A stretch of DNA of 64,000 nucleotides from CAWBLP01 sp963789495 (GTDB taxonomy: Bacteria; Pseudomonadota; Alphaproteobacteria; Acetobacterales; Acetobacteraceae), in NCBI GenBank assembly GCA_963789495.1, contig CAWBLP010000004.1:310001-374000 (forward strand), in the 5' to 3' direction. Positions within the stretch are counted from its first letter, which is position 1, and each line of letters opens with the position of its first letter. Under the pieces are notes generated by a model. It made no database searches and was not told the DNA's origin. It was given only the letters and a program-made list of their open reading frames with translations. Below, piece after piece: positions 53,872-62,714 of this stretch. A program made the position numbers and the translations under genes.

Positions 53872-56076
53872 ATGGCGTCCAGCTCTCCCCAACTTTCTCT
53901 CCCGCCCAGCGAAACGATCAGCGCCCCCGGCACCGTGTCGCTCGCCGGCCTCGGCTATGCCGACAGTTTCGCGGCGACCAACGCGGGCGTCCTGTACTTG
54001 CATATCTGGGACGGCACCGGATTGCTGAGCGCGACAGACGGGCAAGGCGGGGTGGTCGCCGGCTCCGGCACAAACGACATCGCGCTCAACGCAGGCTACG
54101 CGGAGATCAGCGCAATTTTGACGAGCCTGAGCTACAGCACAGCCGGCAGCGCGGCGGCCGACACGATCCACTTCGACCTGTGGAATCAGTCCGGGACAGA
54201 AACCACCGGCAGCATCCGGATCACCATCGGCGCGCCGGGTCCCAATCCGGTGGAGACCTGGACCGGCATGGTCAACGCCCACTGGGACAACGGCGCCAAC
54301 TGGTCCACCGGGCAGGTGCCGCAAACCGGCGATCAGGTGGAGATTCCCGGCGGTACGCAATTCGCGCCGTCACTGACCGGAAGCGTACTGATTGGTGAGA
54401 CGATCGGTCTGACCGATGACGGCAGCGAGGGCGGTTCGGCGTCGTTCACCAACGCCGCGCTTGGCACAGGAACATCGCTGCGCGACAAGGCCGACAACAC
54501 GCTGCCGCAGGCGCCTGTGACATTGGCTGGCACTTTCACCGTCGGCAGTGGGGCAAGCCTGGGCGCGGAAACCGGCAGCCTGCTGATCTTGCAATCCGCC
54601 TCTGCAAGCGCGCCCGCGTACGTGGTCAATTCGGGCACCATTGCCGGCGATGGCGGCAACTTGAATATCAACACTGGCGGCACGGTGGTGAATGACGGCC
54701 TGATCGTCGCGCGCAACTCCGGCGGTGTCGGCTTCGATTTCGGCCCCTCGCCCAATTCCTTCCCGGCGGAAACGATCCTCAACGCCGGCACGCTGCAGAT
54801 GAATGACGGGTCGCTGTTCATCAACGGCGCGGTGCATGGCGGGACAATTCAGTATTCCGGCCCCGGCAGTCTGATGCTGGAACAGCAGAATGCGTTGGTT
54901 GATGGTGCGACGATCGCCGGCTTCGGCGCCAACGATACGATCCGCCTGTATCTGATCCAGGCCGATAGTCTGTCTTATGCCGCCGGCGTGCTGAACGTGA
55001 TGAATGGCAGCGTGGTCGTCGAATCTCTGCGGCTCAGCGGCAGCTATTCCAGTGCCAATTTCCGCCTGGACCTGCAAGGCGGACGGCAGTTCTCCAACGT
55101 GATCTCCTATGTGCCGAATCCGCCTCCGGCTGGTCCCCAGATCACCGCGCCCGACGCAGAGCAGGTGGCGGCGGGCGACAGCGTCATGGTGGCCGGCGTC
55201 AGCATTGCCGACGCGTTCGCCGCCGCCCATCCGGGCACGCTGGCACTGAACGTCACCGACAACACCGGCGTCCTGCGCATGACGGATGCAGGCGGAGCCG
55301 AATTGGCCGGTTCGGGCACCGGCGCGATCCACTACAGCGGCACGCTGGATCAGATCAACGCAGCGCTGGCCTCGCTGAGCTACCTCGCCAGCGGCAGCGC
55401 CGCCACGGACAGCATCACGGTGGATATCTGGGATCAGGCCGGGCAGGAGGCGACGACCCGCATCGCGGTGACGGTCGGCGCCGACAATCCATCGACCATC
55501 GACAACCCGATCCCGACGGCCAGCGCTGTAATCAGCGGCACCTCCGGGGACGACACCATTGTGTCCAATCTGAACGGGGTGACGATCAACGCGGGCGGAG
55601 GCAACAATGTCGTCTTCGCCGGCGGCACGGGTGACACGATCATCGCCGGCGACGGCAACAACACCATCCAGGCTTTTGCCGGCGGCAACTCCATCACCAC
55701 GGGCGCGGGAGATGACACGATTCGCCTGGCCGGGACAGGCAGCCGGATCGATGCCGGCGGTGGTGCCAACCGCATCGAGGACAGCGGTAGTGGCAACACG
55801 CTGGTGCTGCCGGCGGCGGGCCAGGGCAGCGACGACATCTTCGGCTACGTGCTCGCCGCCAACGACCTGTTCGATTTGCGCGGTGCGATGGCAGCAGCCG
55901 GCTGGAACGGAGTTACCGGCACGCTGCCCGATTATCTCGGGGTCGGAAGCACCGGGGGCGATGCCACCATCATGGTCACGCCGGACGGATCCGGATCCGG
56001 CTCGGTGGTCGCCACGCTGCGCGGCAGCGGGGCCGTGGCGTTTGCCGACCTGCTGGCGCATGCCGTGGTCAGCTGA
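53872..56076 (+). CDS. Repeat-containing protein with type I secretion-like C-terminus
   Basis: A 734-residue protein. Module 1 (about residues 1-120, with ADSFAATNAGVL, EISAILTSLSYST and HFDLWNQSGTETT) is followed by a beta-rich middle with a passenger-like region (NSGTIAGDGGNLNINTGGTV). Module 2 (about 420-535, with ADAFAAAHPGTLALNVTD, TLDQINAALASLSYLA and TVDIWDQAGQEATT) and a Gly/Asn/Asp-rich C-terminal section (NNTIQAFAGGNSITTGAGDD) ending LLAHAVVS complete it. There is no signal peptide. The modules and C-terminal 160 residues match those of the protein at 18297, so both are probably exported by the same type I system. GGAGG lies seven bases before the ATG. Confidence 0.75.
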   Translation: MASSSPQLSLPPSETISAPGTVSLAGLGYADSFAATNAGVLYLHIWDGTGLLSATDGQGGVVAGSGTNDIALNAGYAEISAILTSLSYSTAGSAAADTIHFDLWNQSGTETTGSIRITIGAPGPNPVETWTGMVNAHWDNGANWSTGQVPQTGDQVEIPGGTQFAPSLTGSVLIGETIGLTDDGSEGGSASFTNAALGTGTSLRDKADNTLPQAPVTLAGTFTVGSGASLGAETGSLLILQSASASAPAYVVNSGTIAGDGGNLNINTGGTVVNDGLIVARNSGGVGFDFGPSPNSFPAETILNAGTLQMNDGSLFINGAVHGGTIQYSGPGSLMLEQQNALVDGATIAGFGANDTIRLYLIQADSLSYAAGVLNVMNGSVVVESLRLSGSYSSANFRLDLQGGRQFSNVISYVPNPPPAGPQITAPDAEQVAAGDSVMVAGVSIADAFAAAHPGTLALNVTDNTGVLRMTDAGGAELAGSGTGAIHYSGTLDQINAALASLSYLASGSAATDSITVDIWDQAGQEATTRIAVTVGADNPSTIDNPIPTASAVISGTSGDDTIVSNLNGVTINAGGGNNVVFAGGTGDTIIAGDGNNTIQAFAGGNSITTGAGDDTIRLAGTGSRIDAGGGANRIEDSGSGNTLVLPAAGQGSDDIFGYVLAANDLFDLRGAMAAAGWNGVTGTLPDYLGVGSTGGDATIMVTPDGSGSGSVVATLRGSGAVAFADLLAHAVVS

Positions 56077-56124
56077 TCGGGTAAGCACCCAACGTTTTAC
56101 CGCAAGCGCTAAGTCCGATGAGAA

Positions 56125-56610
56125 TCACCCGTCGGACGGACGCTTCCTGATCAGGTAGCGCTGCCGACCTTCCAGCACCAAATCCCGATGCTGATTGTGC
56201 ACAGTGCTGCGCACCCCCACCACGCCGGTGCTGCGATTGGGTGCGAGTTCATCCACCTCCAGCGCCGGATACAGTGTATCGCCGGCAAACACCGGCTTCA
56301 GGAACCGGCTCGACTGGTCGAGGAACCCCGCCAGCGAGTCCTCCGTCACGAACGGGAACAGCCCGGCCCCCGCCGCTGTCTGGATCAACGTCTGGAACCC
56401 ATGCGCGAGCATCCCAGGCATGCCACGCGCCCGACAGAATTCCGCGTCGTAGTGGATCGGGTGGTTGTCGCCGCTGGCCGCCTGGAACGCCAGGAACAGC
56501 GCCTCCGTCATCGTGCGGCTTGGCAGCAAGAAGCGCTCGCCGAGGGAAAAATCCTCGAACCAGCGTTGCTCCGGCACCATGCGGTGGGTTGCGGGATCGA
56601 AGCCGCTCAC
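56125..56610 (-). CDS. MaoC-family dehydratase/hydratase
   Basis: A 161-residue hot-dog-fold protein with the intact R-hydratase motif FQAASGDNHPIHYDAEF, where Asp and His are the catalytic pair, then LAHGFQTLIQTAA. It hydrates 2-enoyl-CoA or mesaconyl-type thioesters. Its GTG start overlaps the stop of the CoA transferase gene (GTGA), so the two act in one pathway. Confidence 0.85.
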   Translation of the reverse strand: MSGFDPATHRMVPEQRWFEDFSLGERFLLPSRTMTEALFLAFQAASGDNHPIHYDAEFCRARGMPGMLAHGFQTLIQTAAGAGLFPFVTEDSLAGFLDQSSRFLKPVFAGDTLYPALEVDELAPNRSTGVVGVRSTVHNQHRDLVLEGRQRYLIRKRPSDG

Positions 56611-57783
56611 ACTGCCCCCGCTGCGTGCAAGTGCTCGATCTCGGTGACGCCATAGCCGAGTTCACGCAGCACCATGTCCGTGTGTTGGCCCAGCGCGGGC
56701 ACGTCGCCCATGACGGCCTCGAAATCGGTGAAGGTGAACGGCGGCAGCAGCGCCCGGATCGGGCCACCGGGCGTGTTCACCTCGCGCCACTTGTCGCGCG
56801 CCGAAAATTGCTCGTGCTGCCACACATCCATCGACTGGTTCAGCCGCCCGTTGGCGATGCCGGCCGCATCCAGGATCTTCACCACCTCGATCGAGGTCAG
56901 CGTGCTGAAACAATCCTCAATCAGCGCCGTCAGTTCGGCCCGATGTTCCCGCCGATCGTTCATCGTGGCGAAGCGCGGATCGGTCTGCACCTCCGGTCGG
57001 CGCAGCACCTTGGTGCAGAATACCGCCCATTCGCGCTCGTTCTGCAAGCCGAAGATCACTTGCCCGTCCTGGGTGCGATGCGCGCCCGTACGGCGCCAGG
57101 GCCGGATGGCTGGTGGGCGAGCGTGGCAACGGTGAATCGGCATAGGCCGCGCGATACATCGGATACATCATCCACTCGCCCAGCGCGTCCAGCATGGCGA
57201 TCTTCACATTGGCGCCCTCCCCGCTGCGCGACCGCCGCAGCAGAGCCGAGAGAATTCCGGTCAGCGCATACATGCCGGTGGCGATGTCGGCGGCGGAGAT
57301 GCCAACGCGGGACTGCATCTCCGGCGATCCGGTGACGCTGATCAGTCCGGATTCCGCCTGGATCAGCAGGTCATACGCCTTCTTCTGCGCGAACGGTCCG
57401 CTCTCGCCGTAGCCGGAGATATCGCACACCACCAATTTGGGGTTTGCCGGTGCCAGCGCCGCGTGACTGAGGCCAAGTCGTGCGGCGGCGCCGGGTGCCA
57501 GGTTCTGCAGCAGCACGTCGGCACCTCCGATGAGCCGCTGCAGGATCTGGCGGGCCTCGGTGTGCTTCACGTCCAGCGTGATGCTGCGCTTGCCGCGGTT
57601 CAGCCACAGGAAATGGCTGGAGAGCCCGTGCACGTAGCTGTCATAGGCGCGGGCGAAATCGCCTTCGCCGGGGCGCTCGATCTTGATCACGTCGGCGCCG
57701 AGGTCGGCCAGATGGCGGCTGCAGATCGGGGCAGCTACGGCGTGTTCCAGCGCAATGACGCGCATGCCTTCCAGGGGTCGCAC
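56607..57783 (-). pseudogene. CaiB/BaiF family III CoA-transferase (frameshifted)
   Basis: CoA-transferase moving CoA between carboxylic acids. It opens LEGMRVIALEHAVAAPICSR and ADVIKIERPGEGD. The catalytic Asp is in KKAYDLLIQAESGLISVTGS, and GISAADIATGMYALTGILSA follows. From SHPALAPYG the frame shifts by one, and the C-terminal domain (AHRTQDGQVIFGLQNEREWA through GQHTDMVLRELGY) reads in the next frame to 56607. Removing one G from the run opposite 57085-57087 restores a continuous protein of about 391 residues, normal for the family. It is coupled to the downstream maoC. Confidence 0.85.
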
Positions 57784-58013
57784 GGTTTCCTGCCCTCGTT
57801 CATCGCTGTTCTGGCTGGAACAAAGCGGAGGGGGCGGGTGGTGTCAAAGCGGCAGCGATCCGGCGCGACAGCCGAGCGCCGTAACGACCGACCTCGGCGC
57901 CGCGCAATTCTGTTGCACGCGATGCCCGGCGCGCTCAGTCTTCGCCTGGGCTGCCAAGTCAGCAGACCCGAAAATAAATGAACAAGATCAATACCCAGGG
58001 AAGGGACTACGCC

Positions 58014-59222
58014 ATGATTGGACGACGCACGCTGCTGGGCGCCAGCCTGGCCGCTCCCGTATTGGCAACCCGTCGCAGCCGCGCGGCGAATTTGCCAGGT
58101 GTCACCTCCAGCGAGATCAAGATCGGCCACACCATTGCCTATAGCGGCCCCGCCTCCTCCTACGGCGTGATCGGCAAGTTGGAGACGGCGTTCTGGAACA
58201 TGGTCAACGCGGAGGGCGGCGTCGCAGGGCGCAAGATCAATTTCATCTCGCTGGATGACGGTTACAGCCCGCCCAAGACGGTGGAGCAGGTCCGCCGTCT
58301 GGTGGAACAGGACCAGGTCGCGTTCCTGTTCAACAATTTGGGCACCCCAACAAACTCAGCAATCGTGCGCTACGTGAACCAGAAGAAGGTGCCGCATCTG
58401 TTCCTGGCCACTGGCGCGAGCAAATGGGCGGACTATAAGGACTATCCGTGGACTCTCGGGTTCCAGCCGAACTACCGCACCGAAGCGCAGATCTACGCGA
58501 AGTACATCCTGAAACAGAAGCCCAATGCGAAGATTGCGATTCTGTATCAGAATGACGATTTCGGCAAGGACTACCCGACCGGCATCAAGGACGTGCTGGG
58601 AGACCGTTACAGCAAGATCGTGACGGAGGCGACCTACGAGACCACCGATCCGGTGATCGACAGCCAGATCGCGTCACTGCAGGCCTCCGGCGCCGACGTG
58701 CTGCTGGTGGCGGCGATCCCCAAATTCGCCGCCCAGTCGATCCGTAAGGTATACGACCTCGGGTGGAAGCCGCTGTTCCTGATGACCAACGTATCGGTCT
58801 CGGTCGCCACCGTGATGCAGCCCGCGGGCCCGGAAAAAGGCACCGGAGTGATCAGCTCCAACTACATCAAGGATCCCACCGACCAGCAGTGGGATGGCGA
58901 TGCCGGCATGAAGGAATGGCGCGACTTCATCGCCAAATGGGCACCCGACGCCGACAAGAGTGATATCAGCAACGTCTACGCCTATGGCGTGTCGAAGACC
59001 ATGCTGCATGTGCTGCAGCACTGTGACGGCAATTTCTCGCGCGAGAACATCCTGCACCAGGCCGAAAGCCTGAAGGGCCTGCACCTTCCGACCCTGCTGC
59101 CCGGCATCACCGCGAACACCAGTCACACCAATCATAGCCCGATCAAGGCAATGCGGCTGATGAAATGGGACGGCAAAAGCTGGGTGTTCTTCGGTGATAT
59201 TATCGAGGGTGCCAGTTCCTGA
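58014..59222 (+). CDS. Branched-chain-type ABC substrate-binding protein with Tat-like signal
   Basis: A 402-residue Peripla_BP_6 protein. The N-terminus IGRRTLLGASLAAPVLA has a twin-arginine pattern and a cleavage region near SRAAN, so export folded through Tat is likely. The mature part has KIGHTIAYSGPASSYGVIGK, DDGYSPPKTVEQVRRLVEQD and ILYQNDDFGKDYPTGIKDVL. The start at 58014 has GGAAGGGA upstream. It is followed by a terminator hairpin and then a close paralogue. No permease or ATPase genes are adjacent, so it must use a transporter encoded elsewhere, possibly LivHMGF. Confidence 0.88.
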   Translation: MIGRRTLLGASLAAPVLATRRSRAANLPGVTSSEIKIGHTIAYSGPASSYGVIGKLETAFWNMVNAEGGVAGRKINFISLDDGYSPPKTVEQVRRLVEQDQVAFLFNNLGTPTNSAIVRYVNQKKVPHLFLATGASKWADYKDYPWTLGFQPNYRTEAQIYAKYILKQKPNAKIAILYQNDDFGKDYPTGIKDVLGDRYSKIVTEATYETTDPVIDSQIASLQASGADVLLVAAIPKFAAQSIRKVYDLGWKPLFLMTNVSVSVATVMQPAGPEKGTGVISSNYIKDPTDQQWDGDAGMKEWRDFIAKWAPDADKSDISNVYAYGVSKTMLHVLQHCDGNFSRENILHQAESLKGLHLPTLLPGITANTSHTNHSPIKAMRLMKWDGKSWVFFGDIIEGASS

Positions 59223-59233
59223 TATTCATGGCC

Positions 59234-59257
59234 GGGCGGTGCCCTCCGGCGCCGCCC
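59234..59257 (+). terminator. Terminator-like hairpin after the first substrate-binding protein gene
   Basis: GGGCGGTGCC (59234-59243) pairs with GGCGCCGCCC (59248-59257) over 10 bp including one G-T wobble, with a 4-base loop, 11 bases after the stop codon. There is no long T-run. It probably attenuates read-through into the paralogue. Confidence 0.55.
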
Positions 59258-59281
59258 ATTGCTCACGGAAGGGAACGTTTA

Positions 59282-60503
59282 ATGTTTGGGAAATTCGTGC
59301 ATAAGGCGGCCGGCGTGGCGGCCGTGCTGGCGGCAACGGCCATCTGGATACCAGCCGGTGCAGCCGACACACCTGGTGTTACTGCGACCGAACTCAAGAT
59401 CGGCCATACCAACCCGTATAGCGGCCCGGCATCCGCCTACGGCGTGTTGGGCAAGTTGGAGCAGGTCTATTTCAATAAGATGGTGAACGATCAGGGCGGC
59501 GTCGCCGGCCATAAGATCGATTTCATCTCCTATGACGACGGTTACAGCCCGCCCAAGACGGTGGAACAAATTCGTCGCCTGGTCGAACAGGACAAGGTTG
59601 CCTTCACCTTCAACACGCTCGGCACGCCCACCAACAGCGCAATCGAGCGCTACATGAACCACAAGAAGGTGCCGCAGCTGTTCGTCGCCACCGGCGCCGA
59701 CAAATGGGGCAACTACAAGGAATATCCGTGGACCATCGGCTGGCAGCCCAGCTACCGCACGGAAGCGCAGATCTACACGAAATATATGCTGCAACAGCAT
59801 CCCGACGCGAAGCTGGCGATCCTGTACCAGAACGACGATTTCGGTAAGGATTACCCGGCCGGCGTGAAGGACGTGCTCGGCGACAAATACGGCAAGATGG
59901 TTGTCGAGGCGACCTACGAAGTCACCGATCCGACCATCGATAGCCAGGTGGCCCAGTTGCAGGCCTCCGGCGCCAACGTCCTGCTGGTCGCCGCCACGCC
60001 GAAATTCGCCGCCCAGGCGATTCGCAAAGTGCACGACCTCGGCTGGAAGCCGATGTTCTTCATGACCAACGTGGCAATCTCGGTCGGCGCGGTGATCACC
60101 CCAGCCGGTCCGGAAAACGCCATCGGCATGCTGACCGCGCAGTACCTGAAGGATCCGACCGATCCCCGCTGGAAGGACGACGCCGGCATGAAGGAATGGC
60201 GCGCGTTCATGGACAAGTACATGCCGGGCGCCGACCAGACCGACGGTGGCTACATCGCCGCCTATGCGGTCAGCAACACCATGCTGAATGTGCTGAAGGC
60301 GTGTAACGGCGACTTCTCACGCGAGAACGTCATGAAGCAGGCCACCAGCATCCACGATCTTGGCAATCCGCTGCTGCTGCCCGGCATCAAGATCAACACC
60401 AGCCCGACCAATTACCACCCGATCAAGGCCATGCAGCTTGCCCGATGGACCGGCAAGACCTGGGAACTGTTCGGCGAGGTGATTTCGAGCCTCTGGCTCC
60501 TGA
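59282..60503 (+). CDS. Branched-chain-type ABC substrate-binding protein, paralogue (stop codon lost by frameshift)
   Basis: A protein of about 406 residues with a Sec-type signal (KAAGVAAVLAATAIWIPAGA) and the same mature signatures as its neighbour (KIGHTNPYSGPASAYGVLGK, ILYQNDDFGKDYPAGVKDVL). As sequenced, the frame has no stop and reads through a terminator into the crotonase gene, giving an apparent 700-residue fusion. Removing one C from 60490-60491 gives GEVISSSGS and a TGA at 60501, eight bases before a perfect terminator hairpin and matching the end of the paralogue (GDIIEGASS). I therefore take the gene to end at 60503 and the fusion to be false. GGAAGGGAAC precedes the ATG. Confidence 0.85.
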
Positions 60504-60511
60504 ACCGCACC

Positions 60512-60540
60512 GGCACGCGGCGGCTGGTTCGCCGCGTGCC
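60512..60540 (+). terminator. Rho-independent terminator-like hairpin
   Basis: A perfect 11-bp stem GGCACGCGGCG (60512-60522) and CGCCGCGTGCC (60530-60540) with a 7-base loop, followed by GCCTTTCCC. It lies between the second substrate-binding protein gene and the crotonase gene. Confidence 0.7.
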
Positions 60541-60622
60541 GCCTTTCCCGCGGCTTGAGTTAAAATGCGGCTCCGCCCACACTCCGCGGCACGCCCCCAG
60601 GCGCAACGCGAGGAAACACAGC

Positions 60623-61357
60623 ATGAGCGTCGTCACCGTCGAGCCGCACGGCGCGGTCTCTATCATCCGCATCAACCGGCCGGAAAAGTTGAACGCCATC
60701 AGCAGCGCCGTTGCGGTCGAGCTGCAACAGGCGTTTCAGGCGTTCGATGCCTCCGACCAGCGCGTCGCCATTCTGTCCGCATCCGGAGAACGCGCGTTCA
60801 CCGCCGGCGCGGATGTCACCGACCTGCCGGAGTTGTGGCGGGCCATTCCGAGCGTCGGATTCCGCACCGACAAGCCGATCATCGCCGCAACCTCCGGCTG
60901 GGTGGTCGGCGGCGGCATCGTCATGGTGATGATGTGCGACCTGATGGTTTCAACCGAGAACACCATCTTCTACTATCCGGAAGCAAAGCTCGGCGTCACC
61001 GGCGGCATGATCAGCTCCCTGGTCTCGCGCATGCCGCACAAGCTGGCGATGGAAATGATGCTGTTGTGCAGTCAGATTCCCGCCAGCCGCGCCTATGAGG
61101 TGGGCTTCGTCAATCGCGTGGTGCCGAACGGCCAGCATGAGGCGGAGGCCCTGAAGATGGCCGAGCAGATGCTGGAATCGGCACCTCTCGTCATCGGCAC
61201 GCTGAAGCGGCTGAGCAATGAGGTGATGCCGACCGGCCCGGTGGAACGCATGGTGGCGGTCAGCCAGACACTTGCCGCCGTGCGCAACAGCGAGGATCTG
61301 CAGGAAGGTATTCTGGCCCACCGGGAACGTCGCAAGCCGGTATTTCGCGGCCGTTGA
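60623..61357 (+). CDS. Enoyl-CoA hydratase/isomerase family protein
   Basis: A 244-residue crotonase. It has IIRINRPEKLNAISSAVAVE, the oxyanion-hole segments FTAGADVTDL and SGWVVGGGIVMVMMCDLMV, and both catalytic glutamates at the expected places (YYPEAKLGVTGG and KLAMEMMLLCSQIP). It most likely hydrates 2-enoyl-CoA in degradation of an acyl-CoA formed by the neighbouring CoA transferase. The ATG at 60623 has GAGGAAA upstream; apparent in-frame sequence before it comes from read-through of the previous gene. Confidence 0.88.
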   Translation: MSVVTVEPHGAVSIIRINRPEKLNAISSAVAVELQQAFQAFDASDQRVAILSASGERAFTAGADVTDLPELWRAIPSVGFRTDKPIIAATSGWVVGGGIVMVMMCDLMVSTENTIFYYPEAKLGVTGGMISSLVSRMPHKLAMEMMLLCSQIPASRAYEVGFVNRVVPNGQHEAEALKMAEQMLESAPLVIGTLKRLSNEVMPTGPVERMVAVSQTLAAVRNSEDLQEGILAHRERRKPVFRGR

Positions 61358-61374
61358 ATCGACAGGAGGTCCCT

Positions 61375-61830
61375 ATGCCAGAGCCCAATTCCGATGACGC
61401 CGAAGGCGTGCGCGCCTGGTTTCATCGCCTGGCCGATCATGTCCAGGCCGTCGACTTCGCGGGAGCCCGGCCGATCTTCGCACCCGACATGGTCGCGTTC
61501 GGCACGTTCAGCGATTTCATGACGGGCCGCGAGGCGGCCGAACAGAACCAATGGCGGAATGTCTGGCACCACATCGACGGATTCCGCTGGCGGCCGGATA
61601 TTCGCGTGATGGTTTCGCCGGACCGGTTGCAGGCGGTCGGCATGGGCGTGTTCGATTCGACGGGATATCGGCAAGACGGCACATCCTATGATCGTCCGGG
61701 CCGTGCCACTGTCGTGTTCGGCCGGAACGACACCGGCGCACCATGGGTCGCGCAACACACTCATATGTCGCTGTTCCGCGACGTGCCGACGCAGTCCTTC
61801 AAGCACAAGCCCGAGAAGCTCGCCAGCTGA
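61375..61830 (+). CDS. SnoaL-like/NTF2-fold protein
   Basis: A 151-residue protein of the SnoaL/NTF2-like type: WFHRLADHVQAVDFAGARPI with FAPDMVAFGTFSDFMTG, then a beta-sheet half with VWHHIDGFRWRPDIRVMVSP and VAQHTHMSLFRDVP. Relatives bind or isomerise small molecules. The start is decided by a perfect AGGAGGT seven bases before ATG 61375. It follows the crotonase by 17 bp. Confidence 0.75.
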   Translation: MPEPNSDDAEGVRAWFHRLADHVQAVDFAGARPIFAPDMVAFGTFSDFMTGREAAEQNQWRNVWHHIDGFRWRPDIRVMVSPDRLQAVGMGVFDSTGYRQDGTSYDRPGRATVVFGRNDTGAPWVAQHTHMSLFRDVPTQSFKHKPEKLAS

Positions 61831-61907
61831 TTCTGGGCCCGCGCCCACACCGATCCCGGTTCTCATCACGACCGTCGCAGATCAAGGCTCAGCGAAAGGT
61901 TGCCGCC

Positions 61908-62714
61908 ATGACCGAGGTTTATGCGCGCTACACCCGGCTTCGGTTCGACCGGCCGCATCCCAAGGTACTGCGCATCACCATGGACAACGGCAAAATGAAC
62001 ACGGCCGACGCTGTGCTGCACGGCGAGCTGGCCGATATCTGGCGCGACGTGGATCGCGACCCCAGTGTCAACGCGGTGGTGCTGACCGGTGCAGGGAAGG
62101 TGTTCTCCGCCGGCGGCGACTTCGACATGATCCGTGACAATATCGACGACTTTCAGGCGCGCGCCCGACAATGGAAGGAAGCCCGCGAGATCGTCTATGG
62201 CGTGATCAACTGCTCCAAGCCGGTGGTGAGCGCGATGCGCGGTGTCGCCGTCGGCGCCGGTCTGGTGTGCGGATTGCTGGCCGATATCTCAATTGCCACC
62301 AAGGATTGCCGCATCATCGATGGTCACACACGGCTCGGCGTCGCCGCGGGCGACCATGCCGCGATCATCTGGCCGCTGTTATGCGGGCTGGCGAAGGCGA
62401 AATACTACCTGCTGCTGTGCGATCAGGTGCTGGGCGCAGAGGCCGAACGCATTGGCCTGATCAGCCTGGCGGTCGACGATGCCGATCTGGACGCCAAGGC
62501 GGTGGAGACCGCGACGCGGCTGGCGGAAGGGGCACAAAGCGCGATCCGCTGGACCAAGCACGCACTCAACAACTGGTTGCGCAGCGCGGGTCCGACATTC
62601 GATGCATCGCTGGCGCTGGAATTCCTGGGCTTCTCCGGGCCGGAGGTGCAGGAAGGGCTCGCCGCGCATCTGGAGAAACGCAAGCCGTCTTTTCCCCCGG
62701 ACTCAGTGATCTGA
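61908..62714 (+). CDS. Crotonase-fold protein without the canonical catalytic glutamates
   Basis: A 268-residue enoyl-CoA hydratase/isomerase superfamily member. The CoA-binding and oxyanion segments are present (FSAGGDFDMIRDN and MRGVAVGAGLVCGLLADISI). At the two positions where hydratases have Glu it reads IDGHTRLGVAAGDH and GLAKAKYYLLLCD, that is His and Lys. It is therefore probably not a simple hydratase; isomerase, decarboxylase or thioesterase-like chemistry is possible. The ATG at 61908 has AAAGG upstream. Confidence 0.82.
   Translation: MTEVYARYTRLRFDRPHPKVLRITMDNGKMNTADAVLHGELADIWRDVDRDPSVNAVVLTGAGKVFSAGGDFDMIRDNIDDFQARARQWKEAREIVYGVINCSKPVVSAMRGVAVGAGLVCGLLADISIATKDCRIIDGHTRLGVAAGDHAAIIWPLLCGLAKAKYYLLLCDQVLGAEAERIGLISLAVDDADLDAKAVETATRLAEGAQSAIRWTKHALNNWLRSAGPTFDASLALEFLGFSGPEVQEGLAAHLEKRKPSFPPDSVI

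Noticed and set aside
59228..61357. A single 709-residue binding protein-crotonase fusion
   Set aside because: Terminator, ribosome-binding site and two complete domains lie across the junction; one extra base explains the missing stop.
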